The notes: a model not told the origin generated them from the sequence alone. A DNA stretch of 64,000 bases from Prauserella halophila (GCF_024171895.1 NZ_JAMTCQ010000013.1:271111-335110), one strand, 5' to 3'. Positions 17,570 to 26,921 are shown, counted from the stretch's first letter. A program made the numbers and translations.

Positions 17570-18994
17570 GTGAAGACCCTGCAGAACCTGATCGGCGGAC
17601 ACTGGCGCGACACCCGCGGCGAGGCGTTCCACGACGTGATCGACCCCGCCACCGAGGAGATCACGGCCCGTGGCCCCAGCGGATCACCTGAGGACGTCCG
17701 CCAGGCAGTGGGAGCGGCTGTCGAAGCACAGCCCGCCTGGGCGGCGCTACCCGTGGCGGAACGCGTAGCCCGGTTGACCAGGTGGGCAGACACCGTCGCC
17801 GAGCACGCACCCGAGCTGGCGGAGATCGAGTGTCGCGAGATGGGCAAACCCGTCTCCCTCGGCACCGGCTTCATCGGCGCCGCCGCGCAGCTGTTCAAGA
17901 CCGTCGTGGCCGAGGCCCTGGACTACCCGTTCGACAAGACGGTTGCCGGGCCGGCCGGGAGCAGCACCACGCTCCTGCGCCATCCGCTCGGAGCCGCCGC
18001 CGTCATCGTCTCCTGGAACTTCCCGGTGCCCATGACGCTCGGCGCGATCGGCCCGCTGCTCGCCGCGGGCAACACCGTCGTGATCAAGCCGTCCGAGCGA
18101 TCGCCGATGTCGGCGGCGCGGCTGCTGGAGCTGGCCGATCTGCCACCCGGGACGGTCAACCTGGTGCACGGCGACTCCCGGGCCGGTGTCCCGCTCGTTG
18201 CCGACGAGCAGATCGGACTGGTGCACTTCACCGGCTCGGTCGAGGCAGGCCGGGAGGTCGGCCGGGAGAGCGGAGCGCTGCTGCACCGCTCGATCCTCGA
18301 ACTCGGCGGAAAGGACCCCGTCGTCGTCGACGCGGGCGTCGACCCGGCCGCGACCGCCGCCGCGGTCGCGTTCGGCGCGTTCGCCAACTCCGGCCAGATC
18401 TGCACGTCCATGGAACGCATCTACGTGCACCACGACATCGCTGAGGAGTTCATCAACGCCCTCGTGGACGTCGCGGGGACGTACACCCTCGGAGACGGGC
18501 GCGACGAGACCACCGTTCTGGGCCCGCTGGTGGACCAGCGGCAACGCGCCATCGTGGCACGCCATGTCGCCGACGCGGTCGAACGCGGCGCGACCGTCCG
18601 CACTGGCGGGAAGGAGCTGGGTGGCAAGGGCTTCTTCTACCCCGCCACCGTCCTCACCGACGTGGACGACTCCATGCTGGTCATGAACGAGGAGACCTTC
18701 GGCCCCCTCGCCCCGGTAATGGTTGTGTCCTCCTTCGAGGAAGGACTGGCAGAAGCGGCCAAGACGCGCTTGGGGCTCGCCGCCACCGTGTACACCGCCG
18801 ACCCCGAGCACATGGTCGCCGCTCGACGCATCCCCGCCGGGGTCGTGTGGGTGAACCAGTGGCAGGGCGGCGGTCCCGAGATGGTGTACGAACCGGCCGG
18901 CGACAGCGGCATGGGCGCCACCGGGTCCCGAGCCGCCTACGACGCGGCCACCCGCCCAGCTTCCATCCACACTGCACCGACGGAGGACGCATGA
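17570..18994 (+). CDS. Aldehyde dehydrogenase (betaine-aldehyde-dehydrogenase-like)
   Basis: A 474-residue NAD-dependent aldehyde dehydrogenase. The cofactor region VSWNFPVPMTLGAIGPLLAAGN is near residue 145 and ELGGKDP near 245. The catalytic Cys is in FANSGQICTSMERI near 279, and EETFGPLAPVMV near 375. It starts at GTG 33 bp after the GMC stop and ends in an ATGA overlap with the M20 amidohydrolase. It should take the aldehyde made by the GMC enzyme to the acid. Confidence 0.9.
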   Translation: MKTLQNLIGGHWRDTRGEAFHDVIDPATEEITARGPSGSPEDVRQAVGAAVEAQPAWAALPVAERVARLTRWADTVAEHAPELAEIECREMGKPVSLGTGFIGAAAQLFKTVVAEALDYPFDKTVAGPAGSSTTLLRHPLGAAAVIVSWNFPVPMTLGAIGPLLAAGNTVVIKPSERSPMSAARLLELADLPPGTVNLVHGDSRAGVPLVADEQIGLVHFTGSVEAGREVGRESGALLHRSILELGGKDPVVVDAGVDPAATAAAVAFGAFANSGQICTSMERIYVHHDIAEEFINALVDVAGTYTLGDGRDETTVLGPLVDQRQRAIVARHVADAVERGATVRTGGKELGGKGFFYPATVLTDVDDSMLVMNEETFGPLAPVMVVSSFEEGLAEAAKTRLGLAATVYTADPEHMVAARRIPAGVVWVNQWQGGGPEMVYEPAGDSGMGATGSRAAYDAATRPASIHTAPTEDA

Positions 18995-20118
18995 CGGCCG
19001 ACACCAAGCAGTACGCCGCCGACGCGGTCGGCGCTCGGCGCGACCGGCTGATCGAGCTTTCCCATCGCATCCACGCCCACCCGGAACTCGCATTCGAGGA
19101 GGAGCGGGCGAGCGCGTGGGTGGCGGAGGCTCTGACCGTGGCCGGTTTCGAGGTGGAGCACGGCTGCTACGGCCTTCCCACCGCCGTCCGCGCGACCGCC
19201 GGAACGGGTCCACTGCACATCGGGATCTGCGCCGAGTACGACGCCCTCCCCGATATGGGCCACGCCTGCGGCCACAACATCATCGCGGCCGCCGCGGTCG
19301 GGGCCGGATCGGCGCTCTGCGGGCTTGCCGACGACCTGGGGCTGACGGTGACCGTCCTCGGCACCCCGGCGGAGGAGGGCGGTGGAGGCAAGATCCTCAT
19401 GCTCGAACGCGGCGCGTTCGAGGGGATGGACGCGGCAATGATGGTCCATCCCGGCGCAGTGGAGACGGCCGCCATGCCCGGCCTTGCCGTCTCGCAGTTC
19501 GAGGTCGCCTACCGCGGGAAACCCGCGCATGCGGGGGCATATCCGCAGCACGGCGTCAACGCCGCCGATGCGATGACCGTCGCGCAGGTCGCAGTCGGAC
19601 TTCTGCGCCAACAGACTGGCCCGGACGACCGCATCGCCGGCATCGTCACGGAGGCCGGCACTGCGGCGAACATCATCCCCGACGCAAGCCGCGGAGGGTG
19701 GATCGTCCGATCGTCCACCCTGGAAGCCCTCTCCCAGCTCAAGCAGCGCGTGCACAACTGCTTCGAGGCCGGAGCTCTGGCCACCGGATGCGAACTGACC
19801 ACCACACCGATCTCCCTGGACTACGCCGACCTGCGGCCCGACGCGACCATGCTCAACATGTACCGGGCCAACGCCGAGGCGCTCGGGCGTACCTTCCCGG
19901 ACTTGTCCGGCGGCTCGCCGGCCGGCGCAGCAACCGACATGGGCAATGTCTCCCACGTCGTGCCCACTATCCACCCGATGCTGGGGCTGGACTGCCTGCC
20001 CGCAGTGAACCATCAACCCGAGTTCACTGCGGCCTGCATCACCCAGGCCGCCGACAAGGCCGTGCTCGACGGCGCCACCGCGATGGCATGGACGGCGATC
20101 GACCTCGCCCGCGCCTGA
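18991..20118 (+). CDS. M20-family amidohydrolase (AbgB/ArgE-like)
   Basis: A 375-residue metal-dependent amidohydrolase. Zinc-site motifs are HIGICAEYDALPDMGHACGHN near residues 65-90, the catalytic EE in GTPAEEGGGGK, and the late TDMGNVSHVVPTIHP. A dimerisation insert carries YRGKPAHAGAYPQHGVNAADA. ATG at 18991 overlaps the aldehyde dehydrogenase stop. It likely hydrolyses an N-acyl or peptide-like amide. Its presence means the operon does more than convert choline to betaine, for example freeing the alcohol substrate from an amide or cleaving an N-acylated product. Confidence 0.86.
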   Translation: MTADTKQYAADAVGARRDRLIELSHRIHAHPELAFEEERASAWVAEALTVAGFEVEHGCYGLPTAVRATAGTGPLHIGICAEYDALPDMGHACGHNIIAAAAVGAGSALCGLADDLGLTVTVLGTPAEEGGGGKILMLERGAFEGMDAAMMVHPGAVETAAMPGLAVSQFEVAYRGKPAHAGAYPQHGVNAADAMTVAQVAVGLLRQQTGPDDRIAGIVTEAGTAANIIPDASRGGWIVRSSTLEALSQLKQRVHNCFEAGALATGCELTTTPISLDYADLRPDATMLNMYRANAEALGRTFPDLSGGSPAGAATDMGNVSHVVPTIHPMLGLDCLPAVNHQPEFTAACITQAADKAVLDGATAMAWTAIDLARA

Positions 20119-20488
20119 TACGTCAGCCAGTGCCCTTATACGGGCGACCCGACCGGGGCGTGTCCCGGTGCCATCGCTGTCCTGGTCGAGAAGCGTCAGC
20201 AGCGCATCGACCGGCGCACGGCTGGTTCTGCGAGCGTCAGGAACCTTCGGCAACGAGGCTCCAGACATTGGTGCGCGGCGAGCGGACAGAGGATCCGCGG
20301 CTGGTTATCGGACGAGGTCGGAGGATAGCGCCTGGTGGTTCGTCCGGCGCGATACGTCGCCCCAGGATGCACAATTGGCATCCTGAGTGCGATCGACAAC
20401 CGGCATGACCCCGCTGCCCGGTACGGCACCACACCGACGGCGGACGGTAACCGGCAAGACGACATACGGCTTCGCGCCAGCTGGAATG
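20119..20488. other. Gap without recognisable gene
   Basis: No open frame with family features, RNA gene or strong repeat was seen. It leads into the IS5 remnant and is probably debris from an old insertion or deletion. Confidence 0.5.
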
Positions 20489-20680
20489 ACCCCATCCGCT
20501 CGGAGAGAGCACCGCAAGAACCGCAGATCACGCGGCGGCCGGCCCGCCCGGCTCGACACCGCCGAATACCGGCACCGCAACATGATCGAACGCCGCTATT
20601 GCCATCTCAAACAGTGGCGAGGCCTGGCCACCCGATACCCGTTGGGCCGGAAGGTCGTCACTGGTGCCGTCGTGAGGTAG
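20489..20680 (+). pseudogene. IS5-family transposase C-terminal remnant
   Basis: About 60 codons encode SRGGRPARLDTAEYRHRNMI followed by ERRYCHLKQWRGLATRYP, the C-terminal hallmark of actinobacterial IS5-type DDE transposases (catalytic Glu in NMIERRY). No N-terminal or central transposase domain precedes it, and no terminal repeats were seen. It marks an old insertion at the border between the M20 operon and the decayed sulfatase region. Confidence 0.8.
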
Positions 20681-21064
20681 CCGTCACGTAACCCGTGTCC
20701 TTGACGAACGTCGCGAACGCCGCATTGGTCACCGCCGTGGCATCCATTCGGAAGGACCTCAAGGTCACGGGTGGACGGGCGCTTCCCCGTCGGCCGGGTG
20801 GCCCTCATTGAAGTGATCGCCCAGGTCGAACGTACCCCCATGGACCGAAACCTGACCGCGTGTGGAGCGCGGGGTCCTCCACATAGGGCCGGAGTCGCCG
20901 CCGTCCCCACGGCCTCCGACAGAGCCGCCACAGCACTGATTCGTCACGGTTCCTTCGATGGATCACGGATCCACGCGGGACAACTCCGCCTGGCATGACG
21001 TCATGGTGAGCAACGCAGCGTTCTTCCCACAACACGAGTCAACGGCAAGGCTTACGTACCCGTA
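20681..21064. other. Gap without recognisable gene
   Basis: No coding region with family features is visible on either strand; only short out-of-frame open stretches occur. The segment between the IS5 remnant and the next promoter appears to be degraded sequence. Confidence 0.5.
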
Positions 21065-21113
21065 GATAGCGTGAAGCTATCAAACCTAGAAAATACAACA
21101 ATTGGACGCTATC
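21065..21113. promoter_or_regulatory. Candidate operator upstream of the sulfatase remnant/MHS transporter
   Basis: GATAGC-GTGAA-GCTATC (21065-21081) is a perfect inverted repeat, and a third half-site GCTATC lies at 21108-21113. The stretch is AT-rich and 65 bp before the GTG of the sulfatase remnant. It may be a leftover or still active control site for the following genes. Confidence 0.45.
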
Positions 21114-21177
21114 GCACCGCGTACCTAAGCTGCGCTGACAGCAGCCCCAGCGCCGATGACGAAAGGCGAACAACGTC

Positions 21178-21630
21178 GTGACGCCGAACGTCCTGCTCCT
21201 CATGTCAGACCAACATGCCCCGCACGCAGCGAGTTCGTACGGCAGCACCGAGGTTCACACGCCGCACATCGATGCTCTCGCCGCCCGCAGAACCACCTTC
21301 GATGCGGCCCACTGCAACTCGCCGATCCGTGTTCCGTCCCGCGCGGCCATGGCCACCGGTCGTTACGTTCATCGCACCGGAGACTACGACAATGCTTCGC
21401 CCCACACCGGCAGCGAAGCCGCCAGCTGGGACACCGGATCGAAACCGCCGAACCGACGGGACCTGGACCAGCTCCAACAGTGCCGCAAGGAACTGCTGGC
21501 GATCTGCAATCCGGTCGAGGTCGACTCCCGTATCCGAGCACAACAACGACGTCGCGTCGAAGAACACGGCGGCATCGATGCCGTGCCGGCCACCCCGCTC
21601 ACGACCCACTCTCCGGCTGGCAGGTCCTGA
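21178..21630 (+). pseudogene. Shrunken choline-sulfatase-like protein lacking the formylglycine Cys
   Basis: The 150 codons begin like an intact type I sulfatase: MTPNVLLLMSDQHAPHAASS with the metal-binding D, then TPHIDALAARRTTFDAAHCN. The formylglycine site, normally SPxCxPSRA, reads SPIRVPSRA, so the catalytic Cys is Arg (codon CGT at 21328-21330, one transition from TGT). After about residue 85 the protein jumps in frame to QLQQCRKELLAICNPVEVD, typical of the far C-terminal region of choline sulfatases. Some 300 residues are missing compared with the usual ~500. It cannot be an active sulfatase. Confidence 0.8.
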
Positions 21631-21673
21631 GCCTGCCGCTGCACCGCGAACAACTCTGAACAAAGGTGTTCTC

Positions 21674-23008
21674 ATGTCTTTCGGAACCACCACCGATCCT
21701 GCACGGTTCCGAGCAGTCCGGAAAGCGGCACTGGGCAGCGCCGTCGGCACCACGATCGAGGCGTACGACTTTCAGATCTACGGTGTCGCGTCCGCACTCG
21801 TCTTCAGCAGTGTTTTCTTCGCGGGCGTGCCTGCATCGCTCGGCACTGTCTTCTCCTTCGCCACCCTCGCCGTGGGATTCCTCGCACGACCGCTCGGCGC
21901 CGTCATTTTCGGCCACTTCGGCGACAAGCTCGGCCGCAAAAATATTCTCGTCATCGCACTCATGGGCGCAGGTGGGTGCACCACGCTCATCGGCATACTG
22001 CCCAGCCATTCATCGGTCGGACTGTGGGCGCCAACACTGCTCGTTGCGTTGCGTCTGTTCCAGGGCCTGTTCCACGGCGGCGAACAGGGCGGTGCGTTGC
22101 TCATGGCCGTCGAACACGCCCCTGCTCACCGCAAGGGGTGGTACGGAAGCTGGGCATTCCTGGGGAGTCCAGGCGGAACGCTGCTCGCCGCCGGAGCCGT
22201 GGCGGTCACCATGGCCGCGACGGGGGATGCGTTCCTGACGTGGGGATGGCGAATTCCTTTTCTGATCAGCTTCGTGCTACTCGGGGTCGGCATCATCATC
22301 CGTATGACGGTGGCGGAGTCGCCGGAGTTCGAGAAGGCCAAGGAAACGGGTCACCATTCGCGGTCTCCGATGATCGATGTGCTCCGCAACTCCTGGCGTC
22401 TCGTGCTGACGGCCATCGGTGTGAACGTTGGTTTCAACGCGCTTATCTGGGTGCTTTTAGCATACACATTGTCCTACGGAACCGAGTACCTTGGACTCGA
22501 CCGTCAGTTCATGCTCGGCAATACGCTGTACGGCGCCGGGGCGATGCTTGTGAGCATCCTGTTTTTCGCCCGGCTGTCGGACCGCCTAGGCCGGATGCGC
22601 GTGATGCTCTGTGGCGCCGTGTTCTGCGTGCTCTACCCGTTCCCCTTCTTCGCGCTTCTCGACACCACGGAGCACAGCGTCGTGACCGCGGCCGTGGTCG
22701 CCGGGTTCATCGGTTCGTCGGCATTGTTCGGTCCCATGGCGGCATTCCTGGTCGAACTGTTCCCGACCAAGGTCGCCTACAGCGGAGTGTCACTCGGTTA
22801 TTCGCTCGGCGCCGTTCTCGGCGGCGGTCTCGCCCCGTTCGTCTCCAGCGTGCTGATGCGGGCCAGCGGCGGCGCGTACTGGAGTGTCGCGCTGTATCTG
22901 ACCGCGGGCTGTCTGCTGACTCTGGTGTCGTTGCTCTACCTACGGCGCCGCGCCGCGCGAACCACGTCGGCGACCCTGCCCGCCAAGGCGAAGGTGCACA
23001 CTCAGTGA
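21674..23008 (+). CDS. MHS-family MFS transporter
   Basis: A 444-residue major facilitator of the metabolite:H+ symporter family with about 12 hydrophobic segments. TIEAYDFQIYG near residue 28 and GHFGDKLGRKN near 88 are the family's entry and loop 2-3 motifs. RLFQGLFHGGEQGGALLMAV and FFARLSDRLGRMRVML (second-half loop) follow. ATG at 21674 gives the normal N-terminus; its stop overlaps the next start (TGATG). It is the only gene of the 21.1-23.6 kb stretch that looks complete, lying between two shrunken enzyme genes. Its substrate may once have been the product or substrate of those enzymes. Confidence 0.88.
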   Translation: MSFGTTTDPARFRAVRKAALGSAVGTTIEAYDFQIYGVASALVFSSVFFAGVPASLGTVFSFATLAVGFLARPLGAVIFGHFGDKLGRKNILVIALMGAGGCTTLIGILPSHSSVGLWAPTLLVALRLFQGLFHGGEQGGALLMAVEHAPAHRKGWYGSWAFLGSPGGTLLAAGAVAVTMAATGDAFLTWGWRIPFLISFVLLGVGIIIRMTVAESPEFEKAKETGHHSRSPMIDVLRNSWRLVLTAIGVNVGFNALIWVLLAYTLSYGTEYLGLDRQFMLGNTLYGAGAMLVSILFFARLSDRLGRMRVMLCGAVFCVLYPFPFFALLDTTEHSVVTAAVVAGFIGSSALFGPMAAFLVELFPTKVAYSGVSLGYSLGAVLGGGLAPFVSSVLMRASGGAYWSVALYLTAGCLLTLVSLLYLRRRAARTTSATLPAKAKVHTQ

Positions 23009-23592
23009 TGGAACAACCACGGATCTCGACGACCGCGCCCAGCGATACCGTTGCAGACCTGCTCGCGACACTGCCTCCCGGGACGGACCCGTCCAGCTGG
23101 GATTCCTCGACGATTGGCGGGAACATCGCGACCGATGCCGGCACGCGTACGCCCGCGGAACTCGACGCCATCGCACAAGCGTGCCGAGACGCCGGCGCCG
23201 TCGATGTCGTCGTCGGCGAGGACGAGGAGGAGTCCCGACAGCTCATCCAGGCGCGAAGGCTCGCGTACCCCGCGCCAGAAGCGCCCGGCCCGACCCTGGT
23301 GGACGACATAGCCGTTCCCATCTCCGCCCTCGCGACGAGGATCGTCGACCCCAACGATGCCGCGTCGACAGCCGCGGCGCACCGCGTGTTCGAGGAGATC
23401 GCCGAGAGCGCGCTACAGCTGGGCGGGACTGTCACCGGAGAACACGGCGTCGGGCTCTTGAAGGCAGCTCTCCTCGAACGCGAGCTCGATCCGGTGGCCT
23501 CCCAGCATCATCGGCAGCTCACGGATTTGTTCGATCCGGACCACATCCTCAATCCCGGCAAGATGCTCCGCAGCCCGGCGGTGCAGTCGTGA
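23008..23592 (+). pseudogene. FAD-linked oxidase (GlcD-like) with in-frame internal deletions
   Basis: The 194 codons are open but cover only scattered pieces of the usual ~460-residue family. An FAD-binding SSTIGGNIATDAGTRTPAEL appears near residue 35. A mid-domain piece, DVVVGEDEEESRQLIQARRL, is followed by an abrupt jump to the C-terminal cap HRVFEEIAESALQLGGTVTG with EHGVGLL and DPDHILNPGKML. The rest of the FAD domain and the substrate domain are missing. No frameshift is needed, so the deletions are multiples of three. A truncated product might be made but should lack activity. Confidence 0.75.
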
Positions 23593-23957
23593 CAAACGGA
23601 AACGACGCCGCTGAGCAGGCCGACGACGAGCCCGACTACCGGTTCACCCTCGCCAACGAACGGACCTTCCTGGCCTGGTGCCGCACCGCACTCGCACTCA
23701 CCGCCGGTGGTATAGCCGTGGTCCAACTCATTCCCGAGCCAGCACTCGCCACCGTGCGACAACTGTTCGGCGCAGCCCTGGCAGCTTCGGGCGGCGCTAT
23801 TCCAGTGATCGCGCTGCGGCGGTGGCGACGGGTGCAAGCAGCCATGCGCCGAGACGCCGCTCTGCCTGAAACTCGGCTGCCGCAAATATTGTCCGTCACC
23901 CTCCTGGCCAGCGCTGCAACCATTCTCGGACTCGTCATGCTCGCCTCCTCGACCTGA
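23589..23957 (+). CDS. DUF202 family membrane protein (YidH-like)
   Basis: A 122-residue small membrane protein. The DUF202 signature RFTLANERTFLAWCRTALALTAGG is split here between the N-terminal charged part and the first helix. Two more helices lie at about 58-74 and 100-118. The GTG start at 23589 overlaps the stop of the oxidase remnant. The next gene is a second DUF202 member that starts on this stop codon, a common tandem arrangement. Function is unknown; homologues sit in the cytoplasmic membrane. Confidence 0.85.
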   Translation: MTNGNDAAEQADDEPDYRFTLANERTFLAWCRTALALTAGGIAVVQLIPEPALATVRQLFGAALAASGGAIPVIALRRWRRVQAAMRRDAALPETRLPQILSVTLLASAATILGLVMLASST

Positions 23958-24280
23958 TGCCCCGGCCCGCACCCGACCGCCCAGGACTCCAACCAGAACG
24001 CACGGAGCTCTCATGGGAACGCACCGCGGCGGCGTTCCTCGCCAACGGCATTCTTATTCTCGTCCGACCGCACGAACCCCTGACGGTTCCACGCGTCGGC
24101 ATCGCGATCGCCGCCATCGCCACTGCGGGCACAGTCGCGTGGTTCGGCGGCCGGCGCTCACGCCGCGTGCAGGATCAGCGGACCCTCCGCGTTCGGAACC
24201 GGTGGCTCACCGCCATCGTCGGCGGCTTCAGCGTCACCGTGTTCCTCTACCTGCTGACCGCCGGCGCGCCCCGGGCCTGA
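23957..24280 (+). CDS. DUF202 family membrane protein, second copy
   Basis: A 107-residue protein with the DUF202 motif LQPERTELSWERTAAAFLAN followed by three hydrophobic segments (about 27-40, 45-65, 85-103). ATG at 23957 overlaps the stop of the first DUF202 gene by one base, so both are probably co-translated. Tandem DUF202 pairs are usual; the partner proteins likely assemble in the membrane. No function can be assigned. Confidence 0.83.
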   Translation: MPRPAPDRPGLQPERTELSWERTAAAFLANGILILVRPHEPLTVPRVGIAIAAIATAGTVAWFGGRRSRRVQDQRTLRVRNRWLTAIVGGFSVTVFLYLLTAGAPRA

Positions 24281-24368
24281 CCCACGGTCCGCGCCACCGC
24301 GCTGCGGTCGAACCAGGCGGTGCCCATGCTCGTTTCCCGATGACGGACCGCCTGCGACCGGACTGGAC

Positions 24369-24587
24369 ATGGGGATTCGCGACGACAGGGCTACCTTCGC
24401 TCCGACTGTCGATTTCGAGGACGAGGAGTCCTACCGTCGGTACGACACCAACCCACAGCACGTCCGTCTTCGCGCCGGCTGTCTCGCTCCGCTCTGCAGC
24501 AGGATCGACCGAGTCCAGCTCCCGCTCCGGTACGTTACCCGGGACATGGCATCTCTGCACGAAACCGGCCCGACAACCGCGGGGTAG
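24369..24587 (+). pseudogene. Possible Dabb (stress-responsive A/B barrel) domain remnant
   Basis: A 72-codon frame contains FAPTVDFEDEESYRRYDTNP followed by QHVRLRAGCLAPLCSRIDRV, which resembles the middle of Dabb-domain proteins (…DFEDEA…Y…HP.H……I.PL…). The usual N-terminal strand is lost and the frame ends early. Gaps on both sides (24281-24368 and 24588-24759) show nothing else recognisable. The assignment is tentative. Confidence 0.35.
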
Positions 24588-24759
24588 CAGGTTGAGCTCC
24601 GCGGTCCGCTCAACATCACCACCAACCTCGCCGTATCGCACGAGCCGACGTTCACCATTGCGCCGCGCTTCCCGTCAACGACGGACCCCGCCGCCGCGTC
24701 GCTCCCGGCGGCGAGGGTGCGACGGGGTGTTGGTCATCTGTCCTCCTGGCGGTGTCACG

Positions 24760-25608
24760 TCAGCTGATGCGGGTGATCGCCGTGGTCGCTCCGGTCGCAT
24801 CGATGTCCATGACGACCGCGCCAAGGGCCAGTGGGCCTTCGGCAAGGGTGTAGGCGGGCAGGGCGGTGTGGTCCTCGCCGCGTAGTTTCGCGACGAAGTG
24901 CATCGGGTCGAAACCGCCCCCGGTATGGCCCAGCCGGCCGGTCATCCCCAGCTCGGCGACGTACCCGGTTCCGCCGGACAGTACGTGCCCGCGCAAGGTC
25001 GGGTCGTGAGTGTGGGTGCCGACCACGCCGGCGACCTGGCCATCGATCGCGGCGGCGAAGGAGGCCTTCTCCCACGGGGACTCGCCATGTAGGTCGATTA
25101 CCACGGCGCCGGGCAGGTCGTGTTCGGCGGTGATCTGGCACCAGGACGGCCACAACGGTCTCGGCGTGGGCGCGGCCATGCCGGGCAGCTCCGCGGTGGG
25201 TGAGAGCAGGTTGATCACAGTCAGGGTGGTCTCGCCGCCGCGCAGGGTGAGCAGGCCTTGACCCCGGTCCTCGTCGAGATTGAGTGGTCGAACGACCTGC
25301 GGGTAGGCGAGGAGCTTGTCGACGTCCGGGCCGTCCCAGGAGTGGTTGCCACCGGTGATGGCGTCGACGCCGGCGTCGAGGAGCTTGTCGATGATCTCGA
25401 CGGTCATCCCGAATCCGTCCATCGGATTCGAGCCGGTAACCGCGCAGTTCTCGGCGTTGACCACGACCCAGTCCAGGCCGTGCTCGTCGCGCAGCTGCGG
25501 AACCCGGTCCGCGAGCCAGTCCGCAGCCTCCTCGCCAACGACGTCGCCGACGCACAGCACCCGCATCGCGCCACTGCCCGCCCCCGTCCGGGCCTCGATG
25601 GTGCTCAT
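24760..25608 (-). CDS. YmdB/TIGR00282-type metallophosphoesterase
   Basis: A 282-residue calcineurin-like phosphoesterase of the YmdB group. Metal-binding motifs are VLCVGDVVGEEA near residue 18, VVNAENCAVTGSNP, the TGGNHSWDGPDV turn near 87, VVIDLHGES and GVVGTHTHDPT near 190. The start ATG overlaps the stop of the methyltransferase-like gene (ATGA), so they are translationally coupled. Characterised YmdB relatives are cAMP/2',3'-cyclic nucleotide phosphodiesterases. Here the pairing with a MetE-like protein and RpiR regulator suggests a substrate-specific catabolic role that I cannot name. Confidence 0.85.
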   Translation of the reverse strand: MSTIEARTGAGSGAMRVLCVGDVVGEEAADWLADRVPQLRDEHGLDWVVVNAENCAVTGSNPMDGFGMTVEIIDKLLDAGVDAITGGNHSWDGPDVDKLLAYPQVVRPLNLDEDRGQGLLTLRGGETTLTVINLLSPTAELPGMAAPTPRPLWPSWCQITAEHDLPGAVVIDLHGESPWEKASFAAAIDGQVAGVVGTHTHDPTLRGHVLSGGTGYVAELGMTGRLGHTGGGFDPMHFVAKLRGEDHTALPAYTLAEGPLALGAVVMDIDATGATTAITRIS

Positions 25609-26795
25609 GCGCTGAACTCCACCGCGCGCGACGACCCGCGCGGAGCGCGCAGCTGCTCGGTGGCCAGGCGGGCTCCCTCGACCAGGGAACCGAGCTTGGC
25701 CCAGGCGATCCGCGGGTGCACGGGCAGGAACGAGGCGAAGGTGGAGAAACCGCAGTCGGTGCCGGCGATGACGCGCTCGACCCCGACGGTGCGGGCATAG
25801 CGCACGATGCGCTCGGCGACCAGCTGCGGGTGCTCGATGTAGTTGCTGCAGGTGTCGATCACTCCCGGGACGAGGATCTTGTCCGCGGGCAGTGAGTAGT
25901 CCTCGAACACCTGCCACTCGTGGGCGTGCCGAGGATTCGCGGCCTCCATCAGGACCCCGCGGGGTCGCCCGGTCATGACGATGTCGACGATGTCGCCCAG
26001 GTCGACGTCGCGGTGGTGCGGGGACTCGTAGTTGCCCCAGCACAGGTGCATTCGCATCCGGTCCGGATCGATCCCCGCGGTGGCGACGTTGAGGGCCTCG
26101 ATGTGCCCAGCGATAGCGTGACGGAACTGCGCGACGGTGGCACCGGCGTACTGGGCGTGGCGGCCCATGGCCAGGTCCGGGCAGTCGATCTGCAGTACGA
26201 ATCCCGCGGCGACGATGGCCTCGTACTCGGTGCGCATCGCCTCGGCCAGCGCCCCGAGATAGGCCTCGTGCGAGCCGTAGTACTGGTCGGCGAGATAGGC
26301 CGCGATTACCCCCGGCGACGCCGCGGTCACCACGACCTCCGACGGCGCCCCGTCACCTGCCGAATCCACCGCCTCACGGAGCTCCTTGAGCTCCTGGGCC
26401 AGAGCCTCACCGCCGGTGTAGCGAACGGGCCCGATGCACGACGGTGTCGCGGTCACCAGCCCGTCCAAAGCCTGCGCGGTGATCTCCGGATAGTCGTCGA
26501 GGTCGGCCAGAGAGAGGGCTCCGGCTTCACCGTCGAAGCCCGACATTCGCTCCTTCACGTACGTCGCGTAGCCGATCTTGCCCTGTTCACCATCGCTGCC
26601 GACATCGATCCCGATCTCACCCTGGCGCGTTAGGACCTGCTGGGTCGCGTCGCGGACCAACCCCGGAAGCCGGGCCAACGACTCTTCGTTCGCGATACCG
26701 CTCTCACGCGCGACCATCAACTCGGCCAGCTCGCCCGGGCGCGGCAGGCTGCCCGTATGGGTGGTCAGAACACCTTCTGCGCTGCTTGTCATCAT
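25605..26795 (-). CDS. MetE C-terminal-domain-like methyltransferase
   Basis: A 396-residue protein of the cobalamin-independent methionine synthase superfamily, corresponding to a single MetE C-terminal barrel (full MetE is ~750). THTGSLPRPGEL opens the barrel. IDCPDLAMGRHAQYAG, MHLCWGNYESPHHRDVDL and AGTDCGFSTFASF carry the probable zinc His/Cys/Cys ligands. Such short forms transfer methyl or alkyl groups between thiols and various donors or act on epoxide/CoM-type substrates. It is coupled to the phosphoesterase downstream and divergent from the RpiR regulator. Confidence 0.8.
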   Translation of the reverse strand: MMTSSAEGVLTTHTGSLPRPGELAELMVARESGIANEESLARLPGLVRDATQQVLTRQGEIGIDVGSDGEQGKIGYATYVKERMSGFDGEAGALSLADLDDYPEITAQALDGLVTATPSCIGPVRYTGGEALAQELKELREAVDSAGDGAPSEVVVTAASPGVIAAYLADQYYGSHEAYLGALAEAMRTEYEAIVAAGFVLQIDCPDLAMGRHAQYAGATVAQFRHAIAGHIEALNVATAGIDPDRMRMHLCWGNYESPHHRDVDLGDIVDIVMTGRPRGVLMEAANPRHAHEWQVFEDYSLPADKILVPGVIDTCSNYIEHPQLVAERIVRYARTVGVERVIAGTDCGFSTFASFLPVHPRIAWAKLGSLVEGARLATEQLRAPRGSSRAVEFSA

Positions 26796-26850
26796 AATTA
26801 CCAGAAGCTAGGGCCGCCCCGAAAACGGAGATCGGACTGAATCTGAACGA

Positions 26851-26869
26851 TGGATGGAACTTCCGTCCA
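26851..26869. promoter_or_regulatory. Candidate RpiR operator
   Basis: TGGATGGAACTTCCGTCCA is a 19-bp inverted repeat with 8 of 9 arm positions matching. It lies midway in the 126-bp divergent gap between the MetE-like and RpiR genes. A further GGAA half-site follows at about 26878. Binding is inferred from position and symmetry. Confidence 0.55.
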
Positions 26870-26921
26870 CAAAATATGGAACAGATGAAATGTGGCTTCC
26901 TGGCTGGCCTAAAGTGACGCC

